Assembly (NCBI RefSeq): GCF_014207095.1
Contig: NZ_JACHBG010000011.1
Span: 1 to 64,000, forward strand
DNA: 64,000 bases
DNA from: Martinezella lusitana
GTDB taxonomy: Bacteria; Pseudomonadota; Alphaproteobacteria; Rhizobiales; Rhizobiaceae
Reading direction: 5' to 3'
The notes under the pieces were generated by a model. That model was not told the DNA's origin and did not search any database. It saw only the letters and a list, made by a program, of their open reading frames with translations. Position numbers and translations under genes: made by a program. Below, piece after piece: positions 16,902 to 26,327 of the stretch; within the stretch, counting starts at the first letter, position 1, and each line of letters begins with the position of its first letter.

Positions 16902-17876
16902 ATGCTTAAGAAATTGATCGCCGGTACGGCGCTCGGCCTGTCGTTGATGGCATCCGGTGCTTCTGCCGGGGGACTGAATATAACATTCATCAGCCACTCC
17001 TCGGCCTCCAACACTTTCTGGCAGTCGGTGAAGAAGGGTTTTGACGATGCGTGCACCCGCGTCGCGGCCAATTGCCAGCTCGTCCTGACCCAGACCGAGG
17101 GCTCGGTCGAGCAGGCGGTCGCAAACCTTCAGGCAGCTATGGCCACCAAGCCGGATGCGATCTTCGTCGCCATTGTCGACGACAAGGCCTATGATGCAGC
17201 GATCAAGGAGGCCACCGATGCCGGTATTCTCGTGCTTGCCGTCAATGTCGACGACAGCCAGGGTGCGAAGGGCAATGCACGCAAGGCTTTCATAGGCCAG
17301 GGTTTCGTCGCGGCAGGTTATTCGCTCGCCAAGGCTCAATCCCTGAACTTTCCGAAGGACGGCCCGCTGAACCTGCTCGTAGGCGTCAACGCCCCGGGGC
17401 AGACATGGTCCGAGCAGCGCGCCGCCGGCGTCACCAAATTCCTCGAAGAATACAAGGCCGAACATAAGGATCGCGAGGTCAATATCACGCGCATCGATTC
17501 AGCCACCGACCTTGCAATCACCGCCGACCGCATCGGCGCCTATCTCAACGCCAATCCAAACACGACGGCCTACTTCGACACCGGCTTCTGGGGTGCAGGC
17601 GTTGCCAAGGTGCTGAAGGACCGCGGCATCGCACCGGGCAAGGTTCTGCTCGGCGGCTTCGACCTCGTTCCTGAGGTTCTGCAGCAGATGACGGCCGGTT
17701 ATGTGCAGGTCCAGGTTGACCAGCAGCCTTACATGCAGGGCTTCATGCCCGTCATGGAGGCCTATCTCTGGAAGACCGCCGGCCTTGCACCGTCGGACAT
17801 AGATACCGGCCAGGGCATTGTCACGCCCAAGGACGTTCCCACGATCATGGAAATGTCGAAGCGCGGCCTGCGTTAA
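16902..17876 (+). CDS. Sugar ABC importer periplasmic binding protein (LacI fold, CUT2 type)
   Basis: Periplasmic receptor for a monosaccharide or related compound, 324 residues. A signal peptide covers residues 1-22 (MLKKLIAGTALGLSLMASGASA). The mature part has the type I binding-protein pattern: LNITFISHSSASNTFWQSVKKGFDDAC, QAAMATKPDAIFVAIVDDKAYD, AGILVLAVNVDD and VLLGGFDLVPEVLQQM. The start has GGGAGGAAAG just upstream. It begins the importer set SBP-permease-ATPase. The precise sugar is not deducible; cluster enzymes suggest an aldose or its acid. Confidence 0.93.
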   Translation: MLKKLIAGTALGLSLMASGASAGGLNITFISHSSASNTFWQSVKKGFDDACTRVAANCQLVLTQTEGSVEQAVANLQAAMATKPDAIFVAIVDDKAYDAAIKEATDAGILVLAVNVDDSQGAKGNARKAFIGQGFVAAGYSLAKAQSLNFPKDGPLNLLVGVNAPGQTWSEQRAAGVTKFLEEYKAEHKDREVNITRIDSATDLAITADRIGAYLNANPNTTAYFDTGFWGAGVAKVLKDRGIAPGKVLLGGFDLVPEVLQQMTAGYVQVQVDQQPYMQGFMPVMEAYLWKTAGLAPSDIDTGQGIVTPKDVPTIMEMSKRGLR

Positions 17877-17948
17877 TAGAACCATTCAGTTGCACCCGGC
17901 GTCTTGCTCCACGGAACGGGACGCCGACCTACTACGAGCGATACGCCG

Positions 17949-18932
17949 ATGAAGCGGTTTCTGAAAGTTTATCTCGATAAGCCCGAGCTGGCAGGGCTTG
18001 CGCTGTTGATCATTCTAATCGTCCTGTTCCAGATCAAATCGAACGGCGTATTGTTGTCGTTTGAGAACATACGCGGCATCATGGGGCTGCTTCCGGAGAT
18101 GGCGCTGGTTGCTATCGGCGTGACCATCTTGATGATCTGTGGCGAATTCGACCTGTCTGTTGGCTCGGTCTTCGCATTGATGCCGATGTCCATGGCTGTG
18201 ATGCTGAACGATGGAATCCCATTCAGTCTTTCGCTTCTGCTGGGACTGGCTCTCTGTGCGGTCATCGGCCTCATCAACGGCTATGTCACGCTGCAGTTCT
18301 CGATTCCGAGCTTCATTACCACGCTCGGCATGCTATTCATCGCGCGATCTCTGACCATCGTCATTTCAGGTGGCTTTCCGCCGCTGTTGCCTGATAATCT
18401 TCCCACCTGGCTATTTACAGACTACATCTGGCAGGGTGCGATCCTGCGCATGTCCTTCCTGTGGTTCGCGCTGATCGCCATTGTCGCGACGGCCTTCCTT
18501 TCTCTGACGAATTTCGGCAACTGGATCCGCGCCGTTGGCGGCTTCAACGAGGCTGCCGCGTCGATGGGCATTCCCGTTCGCCGTGTAAAGATCGTCTGCT
18601 TCATGCTCTGCTCGATGCTGGCGGGCTTTGCCGGCCTGCTCCAGGTGCTGCGCCTCGGCTCGCCGTTGCCGTCGATCGGCGAGGGTTTGGAACTGCAGGC
18701 GGTCGCCGCCGCCGTTATTGGCGGCACCGCATTGGCCGGTGGCATCGGCACCGTGTTCGGCGCGATCATCGGTACGCTCTTGATCCGCACGATCGACAAC
18801 GGCCTCGTGCTCTCGCGCGTCGACGCCAACTGGTTCAAATTCGCGATCGGCATGCTCACCATGTTCGCCGTCATCGCCAATGCCTGGATGGGCAAGATGT
18901 CCCGCAAGATCAAGGTGGAGGCGCACAAATGA
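17949..18932 (+). CDS. Sugar ABC importer permease (CUT2 type)
   Basis: Inner-membrane channel subunit, 327 residues, about 8-10 helices. The family segment GEFDLSVGSVFALMPM is near residue 60, and the EAA-like loop region FNEAAASMGIPVRRVKI and GGTALAGGIGTVFGAIIGTLLI follow. Start at 17949 (MKRFLKVYLDKPE) is preferred to the in-frame ATG 45 nt earlier because the extra residues are not family-like. Its stop overlaps the ATPase start (ATGA), so the two are coupled. Confidence 0.93.
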   Translation: MKRFLKVYLDKPELAGLALLIILIVLFQIKSNGVLLSFENIRGIMGLLPEMALVAIGVTILMICGEFDLSVGSVFALMPMSMAVMLNDGIPFSLSLLLGLALCAVIGLINGYVTLQFSIPSFITTLGMLFIARSLTIVISGGFPPLLPDNLPTWLFTDYIWQGAILRMSFLWFALIAIVATAFLSLTNFGNWIRAVGGFNEAAASMGIPVRRVKIVCFMLCSMLAGFAGLLQVLRLGSPLPSIGEGLELQAVAAAVIGGTALAGGIGTVFGAIIGTLLIRTIDNGLVLSRVDANWFKFAIGMLTMFAVIANAWMGKMSRKIKVEAHK

Positions 18933-19660
18933 CCCAGCCGATTATCGAGTGCCGCAACCTGCAGAAGTGGTATAGCGGCGTACATGCCCTGAAGAACGTG
19001 TCGCTGACCATCAAACCCGGCGAGTCTGTCGGCCTTGTGGGCGATAATGGCGCAGGCAAGTCGACGCTCATCAAGATCCTGTCCGGCGTCCACCACCAGG
19101 ATGACGGCCAAATCCTCATCGAGGGCCGGGAAGTCAATTTCCGCTCTCCCAAGGATGCAATGCATCACGGGCTGGAGACGATCTATCAGTACAATTCGAT
19201 GGTTCCGACCATGTCGATCGCCCGGAACCTGTTCATTGGCCGCGAACCGATGAAATGGCGCATCGGCAATTTCGGTATCATGGACCAGAAGCGCATGCGC
19301 GACGAGAGCGTCAAGGCGATCGCCGATGTCGACCTGCATCTGCGCTCACCGGATGCGCTGGTAGGAGAGCTCTCCGGCGGCCAGCGGCAAGGCGTGGCGA
19401 TTGCGCGTGCGATGCATTTCAAGTCGAAGGTGCTGATCCTCGACGAGCCGACCAACCACCTCTCCGTCAAGGAGACGAACAAGGTCATCGGTTTCGTGCG
19501 TGGTCTGAAGGCGCAGGGCCTGACGGGCATCTTCATTTCACATAACATGCAGCATGTCTTCCAATCTTGTGACCGGATCGTAGCGATGGCTCGCGGCGAG
19601 ATCGTTTTCGATCGGCAGACCGCAGACACCTCGATAGATGAAGTCCACGAACTCTTGTGA
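18929..19660 (+). CDS. Sugar ABC importer ATP-binding protein
   Basis: Energises the CUT2 importer; 243 residues with one ABC domain, unlike the double-domain RbsA/XylG type. Walker A GDNGAGKST at residues 38-46, signature LSGGQRQGVAIARA, Walker B VLILDEPTNHLS and the switch His in FISHNMQH are all intact. GGAGG lies 8 nt before the ATG, which overlaps the permease stop. Confidence 0.94.
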   Translation: MTQPIIECRNLQKWYSGVHALKNVSLTIKPGESVGLVGDNGAGKSTLIKILSGVHHQDDGQILIEGREVNFRSPKDAMHHGLETIYQYNSMVPTMSIARNLFIGREPMKWRIGNFGIMDQKRMRDESVKAIADVDLHLRSPDALVGELSGGQRQGVAIARAMHFKSKVLILDEPTNHLSVKETNKVIGFVRGLKAQGLTGIFISHNMQHVFQSCDRIVAMARGEIVFDRQTADTSIDEVHELL

Positions 19661-19667
19661 GGCTGAG

Positions 19668-20423
19668 ATGGCAATTCTCTCGGGAAAAACTGCGCTACTG
19701 ACCGGTGCGCTCGGTACTCTTGGCCGGGCGCAGGCAAGAATGCTCGCTGAAGCGGGGGCAATTGTGCTCCTGCTCGACCGGCCGGGGGCAGAGAATGGCG
19801 AGCCATTGGCCGCAAGTATCACCTCTGAAACCGGTCGCAATGCGCTCTATGTTGGACAGGACCTCAACCGCCTCGCCGAGAGCGAGCAGAAAATAGCCGA
19901 GCTCGCCGCGGCCCATGGCGGTATCGATATACTGATCAACAATGCAGCGTTGATCATCAATAAGCCCTTCGAGCAATTTTCTCTGGAAGAATATGAAGAC
20001 CAGTTACGGGTGAATTCGTCAGCAGCCTTCGCACTGACGCGCGCCGTGGCGCCGGCTATGAAGCAGAAGGGGTACGGCAAGATCGTCAACTTCTGCTCGA
20101 TCACGCTCAACGGACGATGGGATGGCTATGTGCCCTATGTCGCGTCCAAGGGCGCCATGTACGGGCTTACCAAATCGCTTGCCCGCGAACTCGGTCCGCA
20201 TGGGATCCGGGTTAATGCGATCTCGCCAGGCGCGGTCGTCTCTGAAGCCGAGGAGCGCGTCTTTGGGGATCGGCTGCAGCAATACAATGATTGGATCATC
20301 GAGAGCCAATCGCTGAAGAAACGCATCCAGCCCGCGGATATAGCGGAGCTGGCCCTGTTTTTAGTCTCGCCGGCCTCGGACATGATTTCCGGCCAGAATA
20401 TCGCAATCGATGGCGGCTGGTGA
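19668..20423 (+). CDS. SDR family oxidoreductase
   Basis: Second short-chain dehydrogenase of the island, 251 residues: TGALGTLG cofactor loop, NNAALI, SITLNGRWDGYVPYVASK active site and the ISPGAVVSEAEE segment. The start at 19668 is preferred because an in-frame ATG 30 nt upstream overlaps the ATPase gene. It lies 7 nt after the ATPase stop and its own stop overlaps the epimerase start (TGATG), so it is part of the import operon. Likely role: oxidation of the imported sugar at C1 to a lactone. Confidence 0.9.
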   Translation: MAILSGKTALLTGALGTLGRAQARMLAEAGAIVLLLDRPGAENGEPLAASITSETGRNALYVGQDLNRLAESEQKIAELAAAHGGIDILINNAALIINKPFEQFSLEEYEDQLRVNSSAAFALTRAVAPAMKQKGYGKIVNFCSITLNGRWDGYVPYVASKGAMYGLTKSLARELGPHGIRVNAISPGAVVSEAEERVFGDRLQQYNDWIIESQSLKKRIQPADIAELALFLVSPASDMISGQNIAIDGGW

Positions 20424-21310
20424 TGGCCATCACGCTCGACAACGACCTGGCGCGGATAAGCATCCGCCCCGATCTCGGGGCCGGAGCAATAGGCTATGAT
20501 GTCTATAATGGGGTCGCGTGGCAGCCGATCTTCCGCCGCGTTGCGGACGGCACCGAGCATCCGTTCCAGCTTTCCAATGTCCTGCTGGTTCCGTTTTCCG
20601 GCCGGGTATCCGGCGGAGGCTTCACGTTCGAGGGGCAGTTCCATGCCATCGAACGCAACATTTCGACGGAAAAATATCCGATCCACGGCAATGCCTTTGC
20701 AATGCCTTGGAGCATCACAGGACAGACGCGAGAAAGCCTGACGCTTGAGCTCTCCGCCGCTGGCCCCGGCCCCTTCCGCTATGACGCGGAGATGCGCTAC
20801 GCTCTCGAAGGACCATCACTCGTGATGCATCTTTCGGTGATCAACCGAGGGATACGGCTGCCCTTCGGGGTCGGCTTTCATCCCTGGTTTGTCCGTGACC
20901 GCGATACCCGCCTAACGGCATCGGCTGACGAAGTCTGGCTCGAGCGCGATGACCATTTGCCCGCTGCAAAGAATGCGATTGCCCAACATGCCGACATGGA
21001 CTTCAACGAGCCGCGTCAACTGCCGAACCGCTGGATCAACAACTGGTTCCGCGGATGGGATGGCAATGCGCAGATCTCCTGGCCAGGGCGCGGCCTCAAC
21101 GCGACGATCACGGCAAGCGAAGAGCTCGACCAGTATGTCGTCTTCTCACCCTCCGCTGACGCCGACTTTTTCTGTTTCGAACCGGTCTCCCATCCGGTCG
21201 ACGCCTTCAATTTGCCTGGAGGCGCGGCGCGTCACGGAATGAAAGTTCTGGAACAAGACGAAACCATCACCGCCAGCATGTCGATACGACCGGGCAAGAT
21301 CGGTGACTAA
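20423..21310 (+). CDS. Aldose 1-epimerase family protein (mutarotase)
   Basis: Interconverts alpha and beta anomers of a free aldose; 295 residues. Substrate-binding His residues are seen in PIHGNAFAMPW and GFHPWFVRD, and the catalytic Glu is probably in FCFEPVSHPVDAFN. The ATG lies inside the upstream stop codon. It closes the importer operon, which implies that an unphosphorylated sugar enters the cell and is processed as a free aldose. Related family members act as sugar-binding regulators, so catalysis is probable, not certain. Confidence 0.88.
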   Translation: MAITLDNDLARISIRPDLGAGAIGYDVYNGVAWQPIFRRVADGTEHPFQLSNVLLVPFSGRVSGGGFTFEGQFHAIERNISTEKYPIHGNAFAMPWSITGQTRESLTLELSAAGPGPFRYDAEMRYALEGPSLVMHLSVINRGIRLPFGVGFHPWFVRDRDTRLTASADEVWLERDDHLPAAKNAIAQHADMDFNEPRQLPNRWINNWFRGWDGNAQISWPGRGLNATITASEELDQYVVFSPSADADFFCFEPVSHPVDAFNLPGGAARHGMKVLEQDETITASMSIRPGKIGD

Positions 21311-21535
21311 CTGAGCGTCTGTTCCTAAACTTTAACGCAGCGGGCCTCACCCGGCTCAACCTCGATGGAATGACCGCTTCGGGGTGGAGATCTGCCAAGT
21401 TTCTTTGACAGCATCGCACCCCGGAACGGGTGCGGCGCCTCAATGCGTGTCCGAAGGCCAAACTTTGGTTTCCGGCCTCATTGAGGGTGATCCACTCGAT
21501 GTATGTTGCGGCCCGTCACACATCATTGAAAGGCG

Positions 21536-21769
21536 TCACGAGGCGGTGAATTTCACCGTTACGCCGCGCTGCCGAAAGTAGGCCTGCATAAGTTTCCTGC
21601 CGGAACGATTATTATGCGCGAGTCTAGCCGGATCGAACACGGCCTCCTTCAAACCGGCTCGGGTCAAAGCTGCCTTGAGAGTCGTGATATGCAAGTCGAT
21701 GTCGGCATTGTCCGCTTGGAGCGATTCATAAACACGGTTGATTGCATCTGCTACGGTCGGTTCGCTCAC
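21536..21769 (-). CDS. Hypothetical 77-residue protein
   Basis: Starts with GTG at 21769 and has AGGAGTG about 6 nt upstream, which makes translation likely. The product (MSEPTVADAINRVYESLQADN..) is helical and soluble, with a basic C-terminus (HNNRSGRKLMQAYFRQRG). No family recognised. It stands alone on the minus strand between the sugar island and the IclR gene. Confidence 0.5.
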   Translation of the reverse strand: MSEPTVADAINRVYESLQADNADIDLHITTLKAALTRAGLKEAVFDPARLAHNNRSGRKLMQAYFRQRGVTVKFTAS

Positions 21770-22156
21770 TATTACACTCCTGTTATTGTCTCGCTGGCGC
21801 TTGCCACATTTTTCGGCTCGATCTTATCGTGGCGAAGTATGCCCGCGTCAATGAGTGACGATACAGTGAAATGCTGCATCCGCCTTCGGGGATTGGCATT
21901 CTCGGTCGCAGGGATGTCGGGCATCGTCGACGCGCCTGCCTGGAGCTCAGACAGCACACTTTCGGCACGCGGCTACGGAGCCACAGGCATTCTGCGCCAC
22001 ATATCGACAGCGCGGATCGCCATGCCATGCACCCCGAGGATTCGATCCGTACCTCGGGTATGGACAGAAATTGGCTTACTGTCACCTTGATCGCGCGCTG
22101 ACAACACTGCGAGTTGTCATGGAGCCTACGGCACCGAGCCAAGGCAACTGGCGGGT
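21770..22156. other. Intergenic stretch, no clearly supported gene
   Basis: A minus-strand frame at 21772-21957 (GTG start, 61 codons, ending 3 nt before the 77-residue gene) might be translated, but it has no family match and no ribosome binding site I trust. Other frames are antisense noise. Confidence 0.35.
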
Positions 22157-22966
22157 CTAGCTTCCTAGATTGGCGACTTTTCTGTCGATGGCATTGTATC
22201 CAAGCTTCTCAGAAATCTCATTGGCTGCCGAAAGAAGGCTAGCCAAATATGGCTCGCGATGGCGAAGGCCATCCTCTCGCGGAGCGACGAGGCAAAGCGT
22301 GGCAACACATATGCCCTCGGCCTGACGGATCGGCACTGCGAAGCAATGTGTGAAATTTTCTACCTCGCTGTTGAACGTAAAATAGCCGTCGCGTGCTGCG
22401 CCACGGACCTGGCCGATGAAATTCGATGGATCGAGGCGTCTGCCGTCAGGCAGCACATAGTCGTCAGGCGGGATGAAATCGAGAATTTCCTGATCGGACA
22501 AATGCGAAACGAGAAGCCGCCCCGAAGCGGTCCATGGAATGGGTACGAGTTCGCCGATGTTGGAGGAAATACGAAAGGGCCTGACACCTTCGCGCATCAT
22601 CGCCACCGTATATTTGTTGCCTTCAAGAAGGCACATCTGGGCTGTTTCCCTGGTCTCCTCAGCGAGGTGTCCCAGCATGCGTTCGCATTCTCGCATCAGA
22701 TCGAACTGTTCGGCATAGGCCGTTCCGAGGAAATAGAGCCGACGACCAAGAAAGACCCGGCCATCGCCCCCGTAATAGTCGAGCATACCGTGGCTGAGCA
22801 GGAGATTGACAAGTTCGTAGACCGAGGATCGCGGCGCACCGATTTCCGCAGCGATCTCGTTTGGTCGCATTGGCTGGCGCTTGACCCTCAGGAATTCAAG
22901 TATCTCAAAGGCACGATCCAATCCACGCGTGCGCCGCGATATCGTGTCGACTCCAGTCTCGGCCAT
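22157..22966 (-). CDS. IclR family transcriptional regulator
   Basis: A 269-residue regulator with an N-terminal winged helix (RGLDRAFEILEFLRVKRQPMRPNEIAAEIGAPRSSVYELVNLLLSHG region) and a C-terminal GAF-like effector domain (ETAQMCLLEGNKYTVAMMREG, WTASGRLLVSHL, FAVPIRQAEGICVATLCLV). The start at 22966 is fixed by GGAGAAG 4-10 nt upstream. It lies downstream of, and on the same strand as, the ABC importer and probably senses the imported compound. Confidence 0.92.
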   Translation of the reverse strand: MAETGVDTISRRTRGLDRAFEILEFLRVKRQPMRPNEIAAEIGAPRSSVYELVNLLLSHGMLDYYGGDGRVFLGRRLYFLGTAYAEQFDLMRECERMLGHLAEETRETAQMCLLEGNKYTVAMMREGVRPFRISSNIGELVPIPWTASGRLLVSHLSDQEILDFIPPDDYVLPDGRRLDPSNFIGQVRGAARDGYFTFNSEVENFTHCFAVPIRQAEGICVATLCLVAPREDGLRHREPYLASLLSAANEISEKLGYNAIDRKVANLGS

Positions 22967-23297
22967 GCTCTTCTCCAATTTTTGGCGCGTATCGCGCGGC
23001 AAGCCAGGCAACGGCCTTCGACTTCGCAGTCGACCAGCATGCGCGATTGGGCACACACTCACGTCGACGGATACGAAACAGATATGCCGTTAATATGCCA
23101 GGCGTGCGCCGGTCCCTTGGTCGCACGCCTGCGTACACGGCGTCTTCGGCGCTGTAACCCGCCGTCGTAAGTATGGCAATCAGCTTTTCGACAACCTGGC
23201 GGCGATCGTCTTTCATCGAGCGACACGGAACAGGCCTCTGTCTGACGGCCCCTTCCCCATTCTATGACACTGGGTCACCCTTGTTCGGAGGTTCACT
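22967..23297. other. Upstream region of the IclR gene, no clear gene
   Basis: About 330 bases. A minus-strand frame from the ATG at 23216 begins MKDDRRQVVEKLIAILTTAG, then stops within about 60 codons. It could be the truncated N-terminus of a lost enzyme, but that is not demonstrable. Confidence 0.35.
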
Positions 23298-24068
23298 CTA
23301 GTTGAAGCTGGACGTTCTGAGGAATTCGGCAAGCCGCTCCGTTTGAGGTTTCAAGAACATCTCCTTTGGATCACCCTGTTCGCAAATAACACCCTGGTTC
23401 ATGAAGATGACGCGCGACGACACTTCGTAGGCAAACCGCATTTCATGCGTGACCAGCAGCATGGTCATGCCGTCTGCCGCCAGACCCTTGATGACCTGCA
23501 AGACTTCGCCAACCAATTCGGGATCAAGCGCCGAGGTCACTTCATCGAACAGCATGAGCCGCGGCGACATCGCGATCGCGCGGGCGATTGCCACGCGTTG
23601 CTGCTGCCCACCGGAAAGCTGACCGGGATAATGATTGGTGCGTGCCGATAGTCCGACACGATCCAGCCAGCGCTCGGCGATCCCCCGCGCTTCGGCCTTC
23701 GGCATCTTTTTGACCTTGATCAACCCCAGCATGACATTCTGGGCTGCGGTCATGTGCGGAAAGAGATTGAACTGCTGAAAGGCCATCCCCGTGAGCGCGC
23801 GCTGACGAGCGATCTCCTTCTCGCTCTTTCGCCGACGCGTCGATCCCTCGACATGATAGCCGATCTCCTCGCCATCGAGGCTGATCGTGCCCCCCTGGAA
23901 TTCTTCCAGCATGTTCACGCAGCGAAGCATCGTCGTCTTGCCGGAACCGGACGAACCAATGATAGAAATGACCTCGCCTTCTTCCACGGAGCAGTCTACG
24001 CCTTTGAGAACCTCGTGCTGCCCGTAGGTCTTACGCAGGCCCTTGATTTCAAGCATTGTCTTGGCCAT
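23298..24068 (-). CDS. Polar amino-acid-type ABC importer ATP-binding protein
   Basis: ATPase of a GlnQ/HisP-type importer, 256 residues. Walker A GSSGSGKTT, signature LSGGQQQRVAIARA, Walker B LMLFDEVTSALDPE and the H-loop LLVTHEMRFA are intact; GVICEQGDPKEMFLKPQTERLAEFL is a typical tail. It is the last gene of the run SBP-permease-permease-ATPase and lies 12 nt after the second permease. Confidence 0.95.
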   Translation of the reverse strand: MAKTMLEIKGLRKTYGQHEVLKGVDCSVEEGEVISIIGSSGSGKTTMLRCVNMLEEFQGGTISLDGEEIGYHVEGSTRRRKSEKEIARQRALTGMAFQQFNLFPHMTAAQNVMLGLIKVKKMPKAEARGIAERWLDRVGLSARTNHYPGQLSGGQQQRVAIARAIAMSPRLMLFDEVTSALDPELVGEVLQVIKGLAADGMTMLLVTHEMRFAYEVSSRVIFMNQGVICEQGDPKEMFLKPQTERLAEFLRTSSFN

Positions 24069-24080
24069 CTCGCGGCCTCC

Positions 24081-24740
24081 TCAGGATGGTAGGGTGGTCT
24101 TGCGCTCGACGAACTTGCCGAAGCGCTCGATACCGAAGTTAACGATGAAATAGAGAGCGCCGGCCAGGAAGTAGAACTGCAGGCTCATGAAGTTGCGGGA
24201 GATGATCTCCTGCGTTCGCAGCAGCAGCTCAGCGACCCCGATAACCGACAGCAGTGTCGATGCCTTCACCATTTCCGCCGCCGTGTTGACCCAGGCTGGC
24301 AGACATTGGCGCAGCGCTTGCGGCCAAAGGACGGAAGTAAACGTCTGCGGGAATGTCAACCCGATCGCTTTTGCCGCTTCCGTCTGTCCCTTCGGGATTG
24401 CCTGTAGGGCGCCGCGCACGATCTCCCCCACATGCGACGAGCAGAAGATCGCCAGCGCCAGAACGCCTGCCGAAAAAGGTCCGAGCTCGATGCCGACCGC
24501 GCTTGAGACGTAGTAGCTGGCGAGAACGAGTACCAAAACGGGCGTTCCCCGGATGACGTCGGTATAGGCTCGCACGATCAGTCGCAGCAGGCCGCCTCCG
24601 TAAACCAGCGCGAGGCCGACGAAAACGCCGAGAATGGAACCGGCAAGAATGGCGAGGAAGGAAATCGACACCGTCATCGCAATCCCGTTCAGGATGACGT
24701 AGCGGGCGATCCAAAGTTGTTCGAGAAACGTGTGGGACAT
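24081..24740 (-). CDS. Polar amino-acid-type ABC importer permease
   Basis: Inner-membrane subunit of the HisMQ family, 219 residues, about five helices. The conserved cytoplasmic loop reads EIVRGALQAIPKGQTEAAKAIGLTFPQTF, and YTDVIRGTPVLVLVLASYY matches the N-terminal family signature. Start at 24740 (MSHTFLEQLW) is preferred to an upstream in-frame codon that would overlap the preceding permease gene. It pairs with the next permease to form a heterodimer. Confidence 0.93.
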   Translation of the reverse strand: MSHTFLEQLWIARYVILNGIAMTVSISFLAILAGSILGVFVGLALVYGGGLLRLIVRAYTDVIRGTPVLVLVLASYYVSSAVGIELGPFSAGVLALAIFCSSHVGEIVRGALQAIPKGQTEAAKAIGLTFPQTFTSVLWPQALRQCLPAWVNTAAEMVKASTLLSVIGVAELLLRTQEIISRNFMSLQFYFLAGALYFIVNFGIERFGKFVERKTTLPS

Positions 24741-24744
24741 CGGC

Positions 24745-25407
24745 TTACCTCGGCAATGCCAGACGCCGCTCGACGACACGCATCACGGCGGCAATGAGGA
24801 AACAGGTCACGACATAGAGGGCGGAGGTAACCATCCAGGTCTCGATGACGCGGAAGCTTTCGACGTTGATCTTGCGCGCCGCAAAGGTCAGTTCGGGCAC
24901 GGCAATCGTCGCCGCAAGCGAGGTATCCTTGAACAGGGAGATAATGGTCGACGACAGCGACGGGAGAACGTTGCGGATCATCAGGGGCGCTATGATTGAC
25001 GTGCGTATCTGCATCGACGTCAAGCCGATCGCCAGCCCGGCTTCGGTCAGTCCCTTTGGTATCGATAGCAAACCGGCGCGGAATACTTCTGCGAGGTAAG
25101 CTCCCGAATAGAGCGAGAGGACCAGGACAAAGCTCTTTATCTTGTCTAACCGGAAGCCCATCTGCGGCAAGGCAAAGAACACGAACAGGACGAGCACGAG
25201 GATGGGAAGATTGCGAATTACGGTAACATAGATTCGCGCCGGCGCGACCACGGCACGGTTCTTGGACAGCAGTGCGAAGGCAACGAACAAACCGAGGATA
25301 GCCCCGATCAAGATCGAGATCACCGCCAGGCCGAGGCTCAGCATCAAGCCGCTAAGAAGGAAATCGAAGTTGCGCCAGACGGCAGCGAAGTTCAGTGTAT
25401 AACCCAT
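24745..25407 (-). CDS. Polar amino-acid-type ABC importer permease
   Basis: Second HisMQ-type subunit, 220 residues. It shows ARIYVTVIRNLPILVLVLFVFFALP near residue 60 and the EAA loop EVFRAGLLSIPKGLTEAGLAIGLTSMQIR. The stop is 4 nt from the downstream permease start, consistent with an operon. Ribosome binding site AAAGGAGG-like sequence precedes the ATG. Confidence 0.93.
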   Translation of the reverse strand: MGYTLNFAAVWRNFDFLLSGLMLSLGLAVISILIGAILGLFVAFALLSKNRAVVAPARIYVTVIRNLPILVLVLFVFFALPQMGFRLDKIKSFVLVLSLYSGAYLAEVFRAGLLSIPKGLTEAGLAIGLTSMQIRTSIIAPLMIRNVLPSLSSTIISLFKDTSLAATIAVPELTFAARKINVESFRVIETWMVTSALYVVTCFLIAAVMRVVERRLALPR

Positions 25408-25460
25408 GGCAGGCCGCCCTTTAAAGGAGGAAGCGGGAAAGCCCCGCCCCCTCGAGCCAG

Positions 25461-26300
25461 TTACTTATATTCGACCGGGAAGCCAATTTGCGGCGGCGCC
25501 AGATCCTTGCCGAACCAGGTTTTGAACGACTTGGCATAGGCATCGAATTCAACGCCCGTCATGGCTTCATGAAGAGCGGTGTTGACGAAATTCAGCCAAT
25601 CCTGGTCGCCGCGCTTGACGCCGCATGCGTAAGTCTGCGGGTTCCAGCCGTAGCCGGCATCCTTATATTTCCCCGGGTTCTGGGTCATGTACCAAGCCAG
25701 CGACGACTGGTCGGTGGCAACAGCGTCCGCGCGACCGGACTCTAGTGCCTGGTAGATGAGATCGACGGAGTCGTACTGGTCGACGGTTGCATTCGGGAGC
25801 GCCGCGTGAACCATCGATTCTGCGTAGACGTTCTGCAGGACGGAGATCGTGACAGATGACCCGGCAGTCTTCAGCGCCGCATAGTCGGCATATTTGCCGT
25901 CCGCCTTGAGCATGAGCCCAACGCCTTCTCGATAATATGGGATCGTAAAGGCAATCTGTTGCGCGCGCTCACCGGTGACGGTCATGAACTGGCAGGTGAT
26001 ATCGACCTTGTCTGTCGTGATATTCGGAATGCGAGCGTCAGACGATTGGTTGACATACTCGATCTTGTCAGGGTCGCCGAAGAGAGCCTTGGCGATGATG
26101 TGGCCCATATCGACATCGAAACCCTGAAGTTTGTCATCGGCGCTCTTGAAGTGCCAGGGCGCATTTGTACTGCCCGTCCCCATAACGAGGTGGCCGCGGG
26201 CAAGCACCTCATCGAGCTTACTTCCTGCGGCGAAAACTGGGCTGGAAAGAATTGTAGTTGCGGCCAGCGCGATCAGGCCGATCCGAAAAGAAGACGTCAT
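25461..26300 (-). CDS. Amino-acid-type ABC importer periplasmic binding protein
   Basis: Periplasmic receptor, SBP family 3, 279 residues. Start at 26300 is preferred because AGGGGAA precedes it and it opens a clean signal peptide (MTSSFRIGLIALAATTILSS..FAAGS). Family motifs are LDEVLARGHLVMGTG, LQGFDVDMGHIIAKALFG, VDITCQFMTVTGERAQQIAFTIPYYREGVGLM and VATDQSSLAWYM. It is the promoter-proximal gene of the operon. The substrate (amino acid, opine or related) is not evident. Confidence 0.93.
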   Translation of the reverse strand: MTSSFRIGLIALAATTILSSPVFAAGSKLDEVLARGHLVMGTGSTNAPWHFKSADDKLQGFDVDMGHIIAKALFGDPDKIEYVNQSSDARIPNITTDKVDITCQFMTVTGERAQQIAFTIPYYREGVGLMLKADGKYADYAALKTAGSSVTISVLQNVYAESMVHAALPNATVDQYDSVDLIYQALESGRADAVATDQSSLAWYMTQNPGKYKDAGYGWNPQTYACGVKRGDQDWLNFVNTALHEAMTGVEFDAYAKSFKTWFGKDLAPPQIGFPVEYK

Positions 26301-26327
26301 GGCGTTCCCCTGATGTGACATTTGTTC

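Noticed and set aside
16653..17465. 270-codon minus-strand frame
   Set aside because: It is antisense to the GntR and binding-protein genes, both well supported.
23033..23216. Short minus-strand frame beginning MKDDRRQVVEKL
   Set aside because: A faint likeness to the N-terminus of malate/lactate dehydrogenase-like enzymes, but too short and without motifs to call a pseudogene.
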